Below, piece by piece: positions 22,500 to 35,000 of a stretch of DNA of 64,000 nucleotides (its first letter is position 1; each line of letters begins with the position of its first letter). Both the position numbers and the translations under genes were made by a program. The notes under the pieces were generated by a model, which was given only the letters and a program-made list of their open reading frames with translations, searched no databases and had not been told where the DNA came from. This stretch comes from Exophiala sp. HKRS030 (Eukaryota; Ascomycota; Eurotiomycetes; Chaetothyriales; Herpotrichiellaceae), in assembly GCA_023897205.1 (NCBI GenBank), contig JAHWDD010000002.1, positions 6,138,001 through 6,202,000 of the forward strand, written 5' to 3'.

Positions 22500-23837
22500 A
22501 TGTCGTTACCACGTTTACTTCGCTCTTCACCTTGCCTGCGCACTCGGAATCTATGTAAAATTCAGTCTACACTTTCCTGCGATGCCACGCGCCTGCCACA
22601 TTCATATAGACCTTTCTCATCCTCGTTGCGGAGACGGGAATTGGCCATAGATGACGATGCAGCCTCCAAATTGCCCAACATCGACCCGACCTTATGCGAG
22701 GTCACAAATTCAATCACCCCCAAAGCATTGGTGGCCAACCAGGATCTTGTCTTTGGACGCACTTTTACTGGTAAGCACATTTTACCAACCCGCCCACAGT
22801 TCCACATTACTGATATGCGTTCAAGATCATATGCTCTCTATCGAATGGACTGCCGCCCAGGGCTGGCTCCCCCTAGAATAACACCATATCAGAATCTTTC
22901 CCTTGATCCCGCTACCTGCGTCTTCCACTATGCTTTTGAGTGTTTTGAAGGAATGAAGGCATACAAATGCAGTCATGATGGATCGCTGCGGCTGTTCCGA
23001 CCAGATAAGAATATGGCACGTTTGAATGGTTCTGCTGCGCGCATTGCATTACCCACTTTCGATGGCGAAAAGCTTATTGAATTGATCGGTCGGCTATGTA
23101 AAATCGACGAGCGGTTCATCGCCTCAGAGAAGGGTTACAGCTTGTACCTCAGACCTACTCTTATTGGCACACAACGAACACTAGGCGTTGGACCACCTGG
23201 CTCAGCTCTTCTCTACGTCATTGCGTCTCCAGTTGGTCCATATTATCCCACTGGCTTTAAAGCTATCAATCTCGAAGCGACCGATTATGCAGTTCGCGCA
23301 TGGCCAGGAGGCGTCGGTGACAAGAAACTTGGCGCAAACTACGCACCTTGTATCGTACCGCAGTTGAAGGCCGCCAAGAAGGGCCTACATCAAAATCTAT
23401 GGCTTTTCGGACCCGAAGAATACATCACTGAAGTAGGCACTATGAACTTGTTTGTGTGTGTCAAGAACAAAGAGACTGGACAGAAGGAGCTGCTCACGGC
23501 ACCCCTGGACGGAACCATTTTGGAAGGCGTCACTCGCGATTCAGTACTGACATTGGCTCGTGAACGGCTGGAACCAAAGGGCTGGAAGGTTACAGAGCGA
23601 TATGTACGAATGCCCGAGCTAGCTGAAGCTGAAGCCGAGGGTCGTCTCCTAGAGGTTTTCGGCGCGGGAACCGCCGCCATAGTCGCACCTGTGAGGAAGA
23701 TCGCGTATAAAGACAAGATGATCGATTGTGGTCTAAAGGAGACTGAAGAGGCTGGAGAGATTGCTCTGACCATGAAGGGTTGGATCGAGGCGATCCAGTA
23801 CGGCGATGAAGAACATCCTTGGAGTGTCAAGATCTAG
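22500..23837 (+). CDS. bat1: Mitochondrial branched-chain aminotransferase (apparent frameshift)
   Basis: Two exons, 22500-22770 and 22826-23837. The N-terminus (about 45 residues, many Arg/Ser, almost no acid) is a mitochondrial presequence. Splicing the 55-base intron (GTAAGC donor, TACTGAT branch site, TTCAAG acceptor) joins FGRTFT to DHMLSIEWTAAQGWLP, the conserved class IV aminotransferase start. The next conserved block, PRITPYQNLSLDP, lies in another frame, and one base is missing in the C run 22869-22873. Corrected length is 427 residues. Later blocks FHYAFECFEGMKAY, the PLP-lysine region GDKKLGANYAP and EVGTMNLF are intact. The enzyme interconverts Leu, Ile and Val with their keto acids. 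An unspliced frame happens to be open throughout (445 codons) but replaces the conserved segment with unrelated residues. Confidence 0.9.
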   Translation: MSLPRLLRSSPCLRTRNLCKIQSTLSCDATRLPHSYRPFSSSLRRRELAIDDDAASKLPNIDPTLCEVTNSITPKALVANQDLVFGRTFTGKHILPTRPQFHITDMRSRSYALYRMDCRPGLAPPRITPYQNLSLDPATCVFHYAFECFEGMKAYKCSHDGSLRLFRPDKNMARLNGSAARIALPTFDGEKLIELIGRLCKIDERFIASEKGYSLYLRPTLIGTQRTLGVGPPGSALLYVIASPVGPYYPTGFKAINLEATDYAVRAWPGGVGDKKLGANYAPCIVPQLKAAKKGLHQNLWLFGPEEYITEVGTMNLFVCVKNKETGQKELLTAPLDGTILEGVTRDSVLTLARERLEPKGWKVTERYVRMPELAEAEAEGRLLEVFGAGTAAIVAPVRKIAYKDKMIDCGLKETEEAGEIALTMKGWIEAIQYGDEEHPWSVKI

Positions 23838-24546
23838 AAATTGATCGTTGGATAGAAGTGTTTTCGTCTTGGATAGAGCTCTCTAGTCTCTACACCTGCA
23901 AAGGTGAAATGTGGTCCTAATCGAGTCAAATAAGCAAGACCTGTCCAGAGGACATCAGATGATCCCAGCGTGGTGGAAACCAGTGACGACTGTAGCATAA
24001 TCAACTATACCCAACTAATTTCTGGCCAGGTCAGATTCTGAATAGGTCACAAAGCCATCCTAACATGATGCTGAATTCTGTAGTGTCTGAAAGTGCTCTA
24101 TTGGGTACATAAGGTGCTTGGCGCATCTAGGCTGTTTACCGAGTCTACCACAACCAACCAAACTCTTTGCCTTGCTCAGCCGCGACAGTGACTACATCTC
24201 AAAGCCGCAATCCAGCCTGATTTACACAGCCCTTCGACATGCCTCTTCACCTTCATCCGTGGAGATCTAGTCATGGATATGGATCAAGTGTGCAAGGACC
24301 ATTGAACACCGCGGCCTACCAACAACGTTCCACATCTATGCGTTCTCATTTCCTGCCTCAATTTCGCATTCATCCTTCTGCTACGCCCATAGCTTCAAGG
24401 GTTCTTCTTGCTGATCGACCGCGCCGTATCTGTCTCTCCCGCAGGACGGACGAGAGGAGGCAAGCAACCACCAGTGAATGAGCATACGCCATCCCCACGC
24501 ACCAAAACTTCACCTGTCTTCGTTCTATTGATCGAATCTCTGCACA
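23838..24546. other. Intergenic region before the HET-NACHT gene
   Basis: About 710 bases with no supported gene. An 80-codon open frame at 24239-24481 has no recognisable similarity and probably lies in the leader or promoter of the receptor gene. Confidence 0.5.
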
Positions 24547-27500
24547 ATGCGTCTGCTAAGTTTGGGCAGTGATGGCCAACTGAGGTTAACGAAAGAACTG
24601 GTCGAGGGAATTCCACCTTATGCAATCCTGTCACATACCTGGGGAGCGGACGAAGATGAGGTTACGTTTCAAGACATGGAGAACGAATCTTACAAGAGAA
24701 AGGAACCTGGCTATGCTAAGATTCAGTTCTGTGCCCAGCAAGCTCGTAAAGACGGGTTACAACATTTCTGGATCGATACGTGCTGTATCAATAAAACGAG
24801 CTCCACCGAGCTGTCCGAAGCAATCACTTCGATGTTTCGATGGTATGCGAGGGCTGAAAAGTGCTATGTATATCTATCGGATATCTCCATTCGCAAACGA
24901 GGTTCAACCGGCCAGGAATTATCGCTGTGTGAGTCTGCATTCGAGGAAAGTAGGTGGTTCACGCGTGGTTGGACGCTGCAGGAACTTCTTACTCCGAAGT
25001 CAGTCGAATTCTATTCTCGAGACGGGGACTTATTAGGAAACAGAGAAGAGCTGAAGATGCAGATTCATAAGACCACCGGGATCCACTTGGCGGCCTTGGA
25101 AGGCACGCCTTTATCCCAGTTCACTTTGGATGAACGGCTGCGATGGAGTCAAAAAAGAGAGACCAAAAGGGCCGAAGATAAGGCGTACTGTCTACTTGGG
25201 ATCCTCAACGTCTCAATGTCCCCGAGATATGGAGAAGGAGATAAGGCTTTTAGTCGACTCATGTCAAAACTCAACAAACCATGCGAAGGTATGTGTAACA
25301 ACCCGCGGGCAAACAATTCTCGTTGCGTGGACCCCGATCCTCGTCTACAGCGAATTCTGCGGTAGTCCTAACCTGCTTCTAGTCACTTTTGACGATGTTG
25401 ATCTTGCGCTTCGGAACTACTATCATCACCATGGACGTCTGGCAATTGAACGACTCTCTGGGCACAAGCTACCAATTGAGCGCTGCTATATAAATCTTTG
25501 TACAGTAGACAATGCTCACAATTTTGGCGCCGGGGATCGAAGCAACACTAGGAAAACGTTCTCGTTGTGGTCTCGACTCAATGTCAAGATGCCTCCTAAA
25601 TCCCAACGAGTTACCCTCGAAACCTTGTTTAGCCCACGACAACAACCCAACGGTAAAAAGGCGAAACCTAATCGTATCTTGATATGGGGACGAGCTGGCG
25701 TCGGAAAGTCTACCTTGTGCAAGAAGGTTGTCCATGATTTCCTGCACAAGTGTCTGTGGAGTGGGCTTTACGATCGTGTCCTATGGGTGCCATTGCGACG
25801 GCTCAAGCTTATGGGATATGAGTCGACCACTATGAAAGAGTTTCTTCAACAGGAATACTTCATGGATGAAATCAAGGGACAAGCGCTGGCCGAAATGCTT
25901 CAGAGGGCCATCATGACAGATTCCGATCGGACACTTTTCATCCTGGACGGTTTAGATGAGGTTTCGAGCGCACTGGATGAAGACTCACCTATGGGTCGAG
26001 TTCTTGACAAACTACTCCAGCATGACAAGCTGATTATCACTTCTCGCCCTCATAGCACTCCCTTTGTCCAGCATATACGCCCTGATCTTGTGCTAGATAC
26101 CGTTGGGTTTTCCCCAGACCAGGTGCAAGAATATTTGCAATGTGAAGCAGAGCAAGAGAGAACATCAGCACAAACCATTTCGGATATTCGATCTTTTCTT
26201 CGAGAAAAACCATTAGTAGGGACTCTGGTACGAATTCCTATTCAATTGGACGCATTATGCTACGCTTGGACCACACAAGACTTTTCAAGAACCAATGCCA
26301 CCCTGACTTCGCTTTACGTTGCAATCAAACAGCATCTCTTAGACAAGGACATAATACGATTGGACAAGAAGTCTAAGGATGGAAACAGATTCACTCGACA
26401 GCAAATTCAGAGCTGGCCTGGCAGCAAACACATTCTCAGGAACGAAGTTGAATTTGTCGAGACTCTAGCTTTTAGCGGACTGTACAACGAGACCTTTGAA
26501 TTTGGATGGGACCACATTGGAAGCATACTGGAATTGTTCGATGAGCTACCTCCCAACTGCCTAGAACATTTATCATTTTTACGTTCATCGGAAAACTCGT
26601 CGCAGCGTGCCAATCAAACATACCACTTCATACACCTCACATATCAGGAATTCTTTGCCGCACGATATTTTGTGGCGAGGTGGATAGATGGCTCTGAGCT
26701 ACAAATCTTTACACTGAGGAAAGGCAGTGCCCGATGCGCAGGAAAAGACAATACGATAACACCAGAGCGGTTCGTCTCGCTGGAGAAGTATAGCGCTCGT
26801 TACAACATTTTCTGGAGGTTTGTTGTCGGATTGCTCCAAGACAAAGATGATCACCTCCACCGGCTTTTCGATGTGCTTGAGGACGAGCCACGCGACCTTC
26901 TCGGCCCGACACATCAGCGACTGATACTACACTGTCTCAGTGAGATCATCACGCCCAGTCGCAGCTTTCTATCAAGGATCCAATGCTTGGAGGACCTATA
27001 TGTGCAATGGGCGATATTTGAACCCAATGCTTTTAAATATACGTTTGGTCTGATCTCATTGATGAGTGAGCCGGAGTGCACAGACTTCATCCTTTTACGG
27101 CTACTGAATTCTGGCGATGCCATAAAGCTCAAGACCATTGAGACGATACTATCCTACCGAGTATTTGTGTCTTGGGCGGTGCTAGAAAGGATAGCATGGA
27201 TTCTAGAGAACACGAGCCTTCCTACCTTGTGGGTTTTTTCGTATAAATGTCTCCTGAAACACCACCTCCAGATACCCAAAGAACTCATTGCTAAGCTGCA
27301 AGGCTTTTTGCTTGATGTTGACCCTTATGTTCGAATGAACGCCCTCGAGTCCCTGGGGAATTTCTATGGTCTACCTGCATGGTTACAGAAGCCTCTGATT
27401 TTGCTGCTCGGTGACAAAGACGTTGAAGTGCGAGCGAAAGCGGTCCCCTTATTCGGTTGCCTGCAAATTTCGCAAGAGGAAGCAATTCAGACTCTGATTT

Positions 27501-29047
27501 GGCGGCTCCATGACGAAGACGTTGACGTGCGGATAGGAGTTATTAGAGCATTTGGTCAAAGGCAAAATTTACCCGATGAAGCAATACAAGTTCTAATTTC
27601 GCGTCTCCATGACGAAGACGTTGGCGTGCGGTCAGAAGTTATTGAGATATTTGGTAACAGGCGAAATTTTCCAGATGAAGCAATACAGGCTTTGATTTCG
27701 TGGCTAAATGACAAACACGAAGACGGAAGAGTGAGAAGGAACACGATCAGATTGCTTGGTTTCCAGCCAAAACTACCTAGACCTGTCCTTGAGCACATAT
27801 TTTCGCTAAGAGAGTACACAGACGTCCGCCGGGAGGATCTCGAGATTTTCTGGGAGCAATCTGATTCTGATACCGACATTTGGGGCCACATTCGACACCT
27901 ACTGCTTGGAAGGTGGGAATATAGTTGCTTTGTGGACCTAGTTAAGACGCTCAAGAAGTCTTCTCCGCTACCCGAAGCAGCAATTCGAGCTTTGACGATT
28001 TTGCTCAGATATGGAATTATGGGCGAAACAGGCTGTGCAGATCATGCGACTGAGATTTTAACGGCGCAGACAAAGCTCTCCGAGCGCTCCCTCCAGGAGC
28101 TGACTTTGGTATCTGAGGAAGCAAATCCACTTCTGCGGTGCAGGGCTGCCGAAGCACTTCTGAACCAGCCCAAGACGGCTAAGAGAGCGACTGAAATCCT
28201 GCTTTTGCTTCTGCATGACGAAGATCCTCTTGTGCGAATGAAGGCCACTCGGGCGCTAGCATCCTTCCGTTCCAGTCTATCCGAACGCGTCTCCCTAGCT
28301 TTGATTTCACAGTTTGAGGACGAAGAGAAAGCAGTGCGAGACTCCGCCGCGTACTACCTGTGGGAACGAAACGGTCTACCTGCAGCAGCTATCAAACAGT
28401 TATTCTTCCTGCTTTCGTCAGAGACGCAGAACCTCCGTCTGCTAGCCGGCGTGATTCTCGGTCGTCAAACAGCTCTGTCGGAACCAATTGTGGAAGACCT
28501 GAGCTTGACGCTTCTAGCCGAAAACGGTATTAGTTATGATGTGGCATCCTTTATTGGCAGACAAGCAGTGTTATCGGATCGGACCATTCACACTATCTGC
28601 GTATTACTTAAAAATGAAGGAAATGTCGCAGAGCTCGTAGAGGCCATAGACAACCTTGATTATATATTTGGGCATCGACATGCGTTAACTGCTCGAGTTG
28701 TCGACTGCTTGGTTCAGAGGCTTGAGGGTGCAAATTATGGAATCAGGGGACCAATATTGGAACTACTGTGCAGATCCGAGCTGTTCTATTCTCGAATCCC
28801 TAATATGGTCAGGCCTATGCTAGAATCGTTGCTTGAGTACTGGCTTGAGTTTTGTTTCCAAAGCTCTTTGACATGTATTCTTGGACAGCATGACCTTTCG
28901 GTCACCGTGAATGGGGTTTTGTGGACCGTACCTCTTGACGAGAGTCAAAGGAAAAGATTTCAGGATATCTCTTGGGAATATTTCAGGAAAAGAGGAAGAC
29001 CACCGGTCGTAGCCTCTGCTAGAGAAGGACGAGCACCCGGCAGTTGA
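24547..29047 (+). CDS. HET-NACHT-HEAT NOD-like receptor
   Basis: Two exons, 24547-25288 and 25383-29047, give 1468 residues. The 94-base intron (GTATGT donor, CCTAAC branch site, CTTCTAG acceptor) joins the two domains in phase. The N-terminal HET domain shows AILSHTWG at 26-33, FWIDTCCINK at 74-83 and RGWTLQELL at 140-148. A linker with RLAIERLSGHKLPIERCYIN is typical of fungal NLRs. The NACHT domain follows: Walker A GRAGVGKST near 350-359 and Walker B LFILDGLDEV at 432-441, then ITSRPHS. From about residue 850 to 1400 the protein is built of HEAT-like repeats, three of them in exact 33-residue steps. Family knowledge: HET domains trigger regulated cell death, NACHT domains oligomerise, and repeats sense ligands. 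A role in heterokaryon incompatibility or immunity is inferred. The gene has no frameshift, and it borders a 10-kb gene-poor stretch. Confidence 0.92.
27407..27703 (+). repeat. Three tandem 99-base HEAT units inside the receptor gene
   Basis: Units start at 27407, 27506 and 27605, each with a CTC-x-x-TGAC-AAGACGTTG-like opening, and encode LGDKDVEVRAK, LHDEDVDVRIG and LHDEDVGVRSE. Units two and three differ at about 20 of 99 positions by my count; unit one is more diverged. The exact spacing suggests duplication of a whole 33-residue helical repeat. Confidence 0.85.
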
Positions 29048-32000
29048 CGAAAACAGCGCGTTGAATGCGGATAATGACCTTGAGTCTTGCTGGTTGCATC
29101 TAGTTCACAGAAGATGTCGACACATGTTCAGGCCAGTGGGATCTATCCTCCGAGAGTTGTCATGAGTTCAGGCTGTTTCTTACTGCCACAACTTCGCATT
29201 CTTCCGACAATGTCAAATTCTATGGACGTGACCTTTGAGCCCAATATGGCTTCATCTCTAATAAGTGCGCATTGTGCTAGTACAAGCTCGACTATCACAA
29301 AACAAGCATGCTCTATGCCCAGCCGCATCCAGGCTACCCAAGGACTCCAAGAATACACATGGCTGGCAGAGCAGCCTCCACAGATCGGCGTGTATGGTAA
29401 TTACAGCATCGATGGCTCCTGTCATGACCTCTGCATCTAGCCTGTCGCCGTTTTATGGCACGACACAGCCCATCAAATCCTTCGATGCCCGACGGTGAGC
29501 TAGATGAAAATCAAAGGTTTAACTCGACAGGATGACTTTTCCCCCTCTGGTGCTGCGACCTTCCTGATCCGATCGCCAGAGTCAACAAGATCCTCGTGAT
29601 GAGCTGAGTCCAGGTAGCCTTGTTGAGGTGTTCTAGCCGACAGTTATGAAGAGACACGAGATACCAAGGGAGAGCAACAAGACCCGGCGACAGAATTAGG
29701 CAATGACAGAGCATGATTCTTGTCTTCAGCCCTAAGGGCTATCTGTCTACCGACTATGTTAACCGAGAGCAACTGTGGAGTTTGCCGAGACGACGTGTAG
29801 CACGTCCACGGGTATCCAATCTTCTGGATAATCGAAAGGTACATACTGCTCGAACTGTTGTTGTCGAAACCAATTAGGAAAGTCCCATCCAGAGATCATA
29901 CGCCAAGATGGTCGGTCGTTTCTTCACAGCGGTGTGTCCGTGTGGATGTGTGGTTAAGTTCCTGTTCTTGGCCGATGGCACTTTTGGCACAAGCAAGGGT
30001 GCCCCCTACTGTCCTACGGGTTTCAATTCCCTTGATTTGTGCCCAGGAAACACATCCATGGGAGTTGCGGTGAGATTTCAGGCTTCTGGGTCAATGCTAA
30101 TGTCATCCAATTCGCTGTTTCCAAGGCTTTGTCATGTCATCAATTCGAGCTTCTCGGCGTCTTGGAAGTGCCTTCTCCCGCATTGCCTATTCCGGATAGG
30201 CTATCCCTCTGCGCATTTCCAAGCCTCAAGTTCCATGTTCCATGTCCCTTGTCAAACCAGGGCCAGCAGTAACCATGAACTATTGTCTATACCTGTGTAA
30301 GATTGCGATGTTCCAGGACGACAAAACAGTGTAAAGTAATCGATTCTCTTTCGAACCCGCATTTAGTCGCGGTAACCTGTAAGGCTGGAAGTATTAGTGC
30401 ACATCGACTTTTCGGCCCCCTTCGCTTCAAGGATATCCTGCTGTGTGCTCCCGTTCAGGACTGAAGATTGGCGGCTCTCTGTGATATTACTTTGATTAGT
30501 GCAATCACTTCTTCACGCGGTGTATCATCGCGCACGTGTGCCATCCCACTGAGTACCTAACTCTCCAGAACCCACCAATACTTACAGTACAACCTCACTA
30601 CGGGGTTGTTCCGTGTGCTCGAATGTTTGTATGACAAATTGCGACATTTTACCAGGCCCTTCACCCATGCCAAGCGCCACAGGGTGTGTGTCGATGCCAA
30701 TGATATGGTCACTTCAGTATTACAGGCCACTGAACTACAAACTACCTTGCTCATAACCCCCGGCCGTTTGGGTAGGATAGAATCAAATAAGGCAACAGCG
30801 GCATGTTAGGCCATATCGGGAGAACCAGAGCGAGCTGAATTTTGTGACCAAACTTATCTCCGACCTTGGTATTTCCGCCTTCTTGTTACAGATGGCAGGG
30901 CGGCGATCTTGGCTCTGACGGGCAGGAGGCGCAGGCTTCCTCTTTCGGGTTCAAGGAGGCTGGCCACTAAAAAGCCAACCAGCATGGGAGGGGCGACCTT
31001 TGTTCTTTTTTCGGGTTTTGGCTTGGTAAGCCACGAGCTGTCCAACAAAAGGACCATTCTCCAAACTCTCTTGTCCACCCTTGTAATCACATTGCTTGCC
31101 TACGTACGGAGTATTTCCTTAGGCCAGGGTTTCAGATTACAGGTCTTTGGGATATCCTCGGTTCTACGTGGGATTTCGGCACTATCGAACAAGTAAACTC
31201 GTTAGTGGTATTAACGGTATCAACAGTATCGACGTTCAAACAATAGTCAACAATGTACAGAGTCCAGATAGATGATAACGATTTGGAAGAAGTGCTCAGA
31301 AATAGTTACGAGTACGATGGGCCTTGGGGCGTGGCAGCCTGGGGGCCCGAGGGCCCCAAATGCTCGGCCACGTTTTGTCTCCGCCGATGATAGGTCATCA
31401 TACATACTGTAGCACGCGTACTTACCTATGGCAGACTTTCTGCCCATGTGACATTTACCACACATATTGTATGTGCGCAGGGATTCGGCCTAGCACCGTT
31501 CGCTCCCTGTTGAATGGATTCGTGCTTCAATGCACAGCAGCTAACGGATGAACTAGGCAAGCGCTGAAGTCTTCTTGACTGATACGAAATGTTACCAGCT
31601 CTGAATCCGAGCTTGTTCGTTGCTAAAAGGCTTTGTCAAAATTAAACCTTTACGGCCTGGTCGGTACGGGAGTATCGTCGCTGGGTAGGTAACATGGTAA
31701 TTCCATTGAAACGTTAATTCTGATTGTGCGAGACTGTCCAAGGCCATCGAATCAGGGACAGAGAAAGCGCTTAACTCTCAGAAAGGTAACCACATCGCTT
31801 TTGGCTATAATGCAAGCAAAGATGGTTCGGGGAAAGGTTGCTCCGAGCCTACGACTATAATGGCGATTCAATTACATTGAGGGGTTTATCTAACTCTACG
31901 AAACCCGAGGACGAAGTGAGTGGATAAGTACGGTACGTAGCAACGAGAGTAGTTGATGTGACAAGTCCACGCCATTTGTTCGAAGGCTGGGGTTATTGGC

Positions 32001-35000
32001 GAGGTTCTAACCACTGAAGTCCGCTTTCAACCTACCTAGAAGTGTGCGTGTATGTTGCGAGCTGCGTGACTTGACTGGGACACCAGAGCGAGCCGAGATA
32101 AACGTGCTCATGTTTAGTAACGAGACAACAAAGACAACGCACATCGTTTGGCGTTGGTCGGGACAAATAGCAATTACAAGGAATTACAAATTCACAAGGT
32201 ACAATAGGTAGATTATTGACGGCAGCCTACCCAGCCGGCCGGCTCGTACCCCCACCTACAATTCAACAACCATTTTCTAATCAGCGACGTCATGTTATGG
32301 TTCTGACAGGTCCCGAGTTCCGAGTCCTCGACCCCGTGTGCCAAACCAACAAACTCAACGGCCAAGTGTGGTTGATGCGCAAGGAGATGAAATACCTCGG
32401 AATTTATTTTCTTAGGTGGATCTCGGAAGGCTCGACGCATTGCACTGATCCGCGGCGTCCGGACATATATGATATTAAATGACGCTGTTCGGAATGGAAT
32501 TGGGGGCCTTGCAGACGCTGCGAGTATTTCGCAAGGCCACCCTCCTGAACGTGGTACATGTGGGGATATCAATGCACCAGCCAAGCATTCAGGCCTTTGC
32601 GCAAGCCAATGCCTTGTCAGGCATCCTATATTGCTGCAATCCGCATTGTTAAAAATGATAGATGGAACTAAGGAGCGAGGCCCAAGATAGCTTGGATAGA
32701 GCGGCCGCACGCAATACAAGTTGAGCGATACTTCCTGTGTGTTTTGCCGTAGCAGAGAGAGATTCAAGAATACTCGGCCAATCGCACCTGTGAAATGCGC
32801 CGCGCGTTTCTCTACCATGGCCAGACTTCGCTGCTTTAGAGATGCAATTAAAGTCCTGCAGGTATGCAAGTGGGCAGTCTAGGTCGGTCACGCCATGATG
32901 TCTCAAAATCGAGAGGCGGAGTGACGACGCTGCAACAGGATTGATTTAGATCTCAGGCCCACAGATGCCATGACTTCTGTTTGACCAACGAAGCGGGCCA
33001 GGGCTCGGACGTGATTGTTGTCCGGTATGCAGTAGCCTTGAATTTGGTTTGGAGGGAATGATGGCCCGTTCGGAAGGACGAGATTTTGCACATGAGAGAC
33101 CTGTATACCGTGTGTATTATAATATCAGGATTTGCGACGGAACATCACTGCCTCCGCTCGAGGTACGAAATACATATTTACATACCTAGAATTAGTCATA
33201 ATCCCGATAGCCTTGGCGGCGACATTGCATCAGGCTTCCCAAATACTCCTTGGAATCTTGAATTTCTCTTGGCATATATGACGTGGAGGCCAGTATGTTA
33301 GGACCTCTGTTTGAAATCAAGGACAACTTGCCGTGATAACTACTCACAATTTACGAAACATGGAGCTCCAGTCGTACTGACGGAAATCTTTCCTTGTAAA
33401 AACACGGTTTCCCGAGCGCGGATATCGCGGATGGCATGAGTCAATTGTCTCCCCACGCTCCATGTCTTAGGGCTGGGATCGCTCTTAAGTCGCTCACCAA
33501 CTAATCTCGGGCAAGGGAGTATCGGAGCAAACATGATCAAACCAAATCGATGATGAATTTGGTCGATAGAGGAGCAACACCTAGCACCAGAAGAAGCGGG
33601 GTCATGCCCTCTAATGTGTGGTAGCCTAAGGTAGTAACGTTGGCCGTATCGCCGTATCGACATACGGATGGCCCAGGGGAGACTCGCCAAGAAGATGAAA
33701 TACGCTAGGATACCCCATCTTTGCAGGAACAGAGTTCGTACTCGTTTGCTTCTGTATACCTGTTGTGGCCATAGCTGCTGTGACTTACGAAAGTATTGGC
33801 TAAGGAGCCAGGCGTGACATGCCCGGGTCTCTGGGCTATCAAAGTGTCAAAGTGTAACTTGAACCCCATTCTTCAGCCGCATCTGCAGTTGTCCAAGTGG
33901 GTGACTCTGATCGACGGCTTTTGCGTTGCAGATATGGTGGCAGAAAGCTGCAGTTGCTAGTCCTTGTCCATCCAATGCGGTTACTTGCCTTAGCGTTCAA
34001 ATTCTTGGCTGGTGCCATTCATCACGGAGGCTAAGGCTTTGATACGGACAGTTGCCTATCTGGAGGAAGACCCTGTCTACTCTCCAGGCGAGTTGCCGCT
34101 CACAGCCGCTATCGCCGACCGCCCAAGGCTCCAGCTGCAGGCCGTAATTGAATTGTTGTGGAACACCGATGGCATGGCGCATGACCTGAAGGCGGAGGAT
34201 CGGAAGAACAACAAACACGCTCCGTATTAACTCTTAAATCCTGGACCAAAGAGATTGTTTGCGACAGCGGATCAAGCTGTCGGGGACCAGGAATGGCTGT
34301 GGCAGCTGAAGTTAGGTTTTGGCCGCTGGAAGATAGTTCCTTTGGTACCCGAAACTAATCTTCTTGACCTCTGTATCACATACGGTAATGCCTCAATACG
34401 TAACTAATCGGCGAACTTAGGTACCCGTCTAGCTACCGCATGTACCTGACCCGTAAGTACTCCGTATTCCGTACCGGTGCGTTGAACTAGCTGTGTTAGC
34501 TTTAGTTAACTCCATCGGTGCCAGCGATCCGGGACTTTGCAGTTGGCGACTAAGCCTTATGAGATTGACTTTGCGAGCTGCTTTAAGACAACATCTGCAC
34601 CAATCGCAACCTTTTCTCCACGGGGAAGCGATGCTGGACTCATTGATCGGAGGTTGGAAGGATGGCACCTATGCTCGTACAGAGTAGACCAGAGAGCTTG
34701 GAACGTGGAGCCTACCCACGTTAGGCACATGTTCCTTCTGTCGTTCAATCCTAGGGTCCAGGGTTCGGCGATGAATATGTTTGCGCCTTTTAATGGGAGT
34801 CTCTCGGCTGTGACCACCGCGTCTGCATGCTAGCAAGGTCATGAGAAGGCCCTCATCCAGTAGATCCTCTGTATCTCGATTTCCGAGGGGAGCTCGCAAA
34901 CAAGTGGTAAGTGCCAAGTGGCAGAAACGCCCCGGCACGCCCTGACCTGCACGCCTTTGTCGAATTACCTTTTCACGGCGACCGACTCTTCCTCCTTGTC

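Noticed and set aside
22500..23837. Single-exon 445-codon frame as the aminotransferase gene
   Set aside because: It replaces a conserved family segment with unrelated residues exactly where a good intron is present; the spliced and base-corrected model fits the family better.
32213..32869. 218-codon minus-strand open frame in the gene-poor region
   Set aside because: No recognisable domain, signal peptide or residue pattern of a real protein, and no supporting neighbour or splice structure.
33340..33840. Minus-strand open frame of about 165 codons with a hydrophobic segment, possibly a PTH11-like or other membrane-protein relic
   Set aside because: Only one or two hydrophobic stretches, no start codon in good position, and no diagnostic motif.
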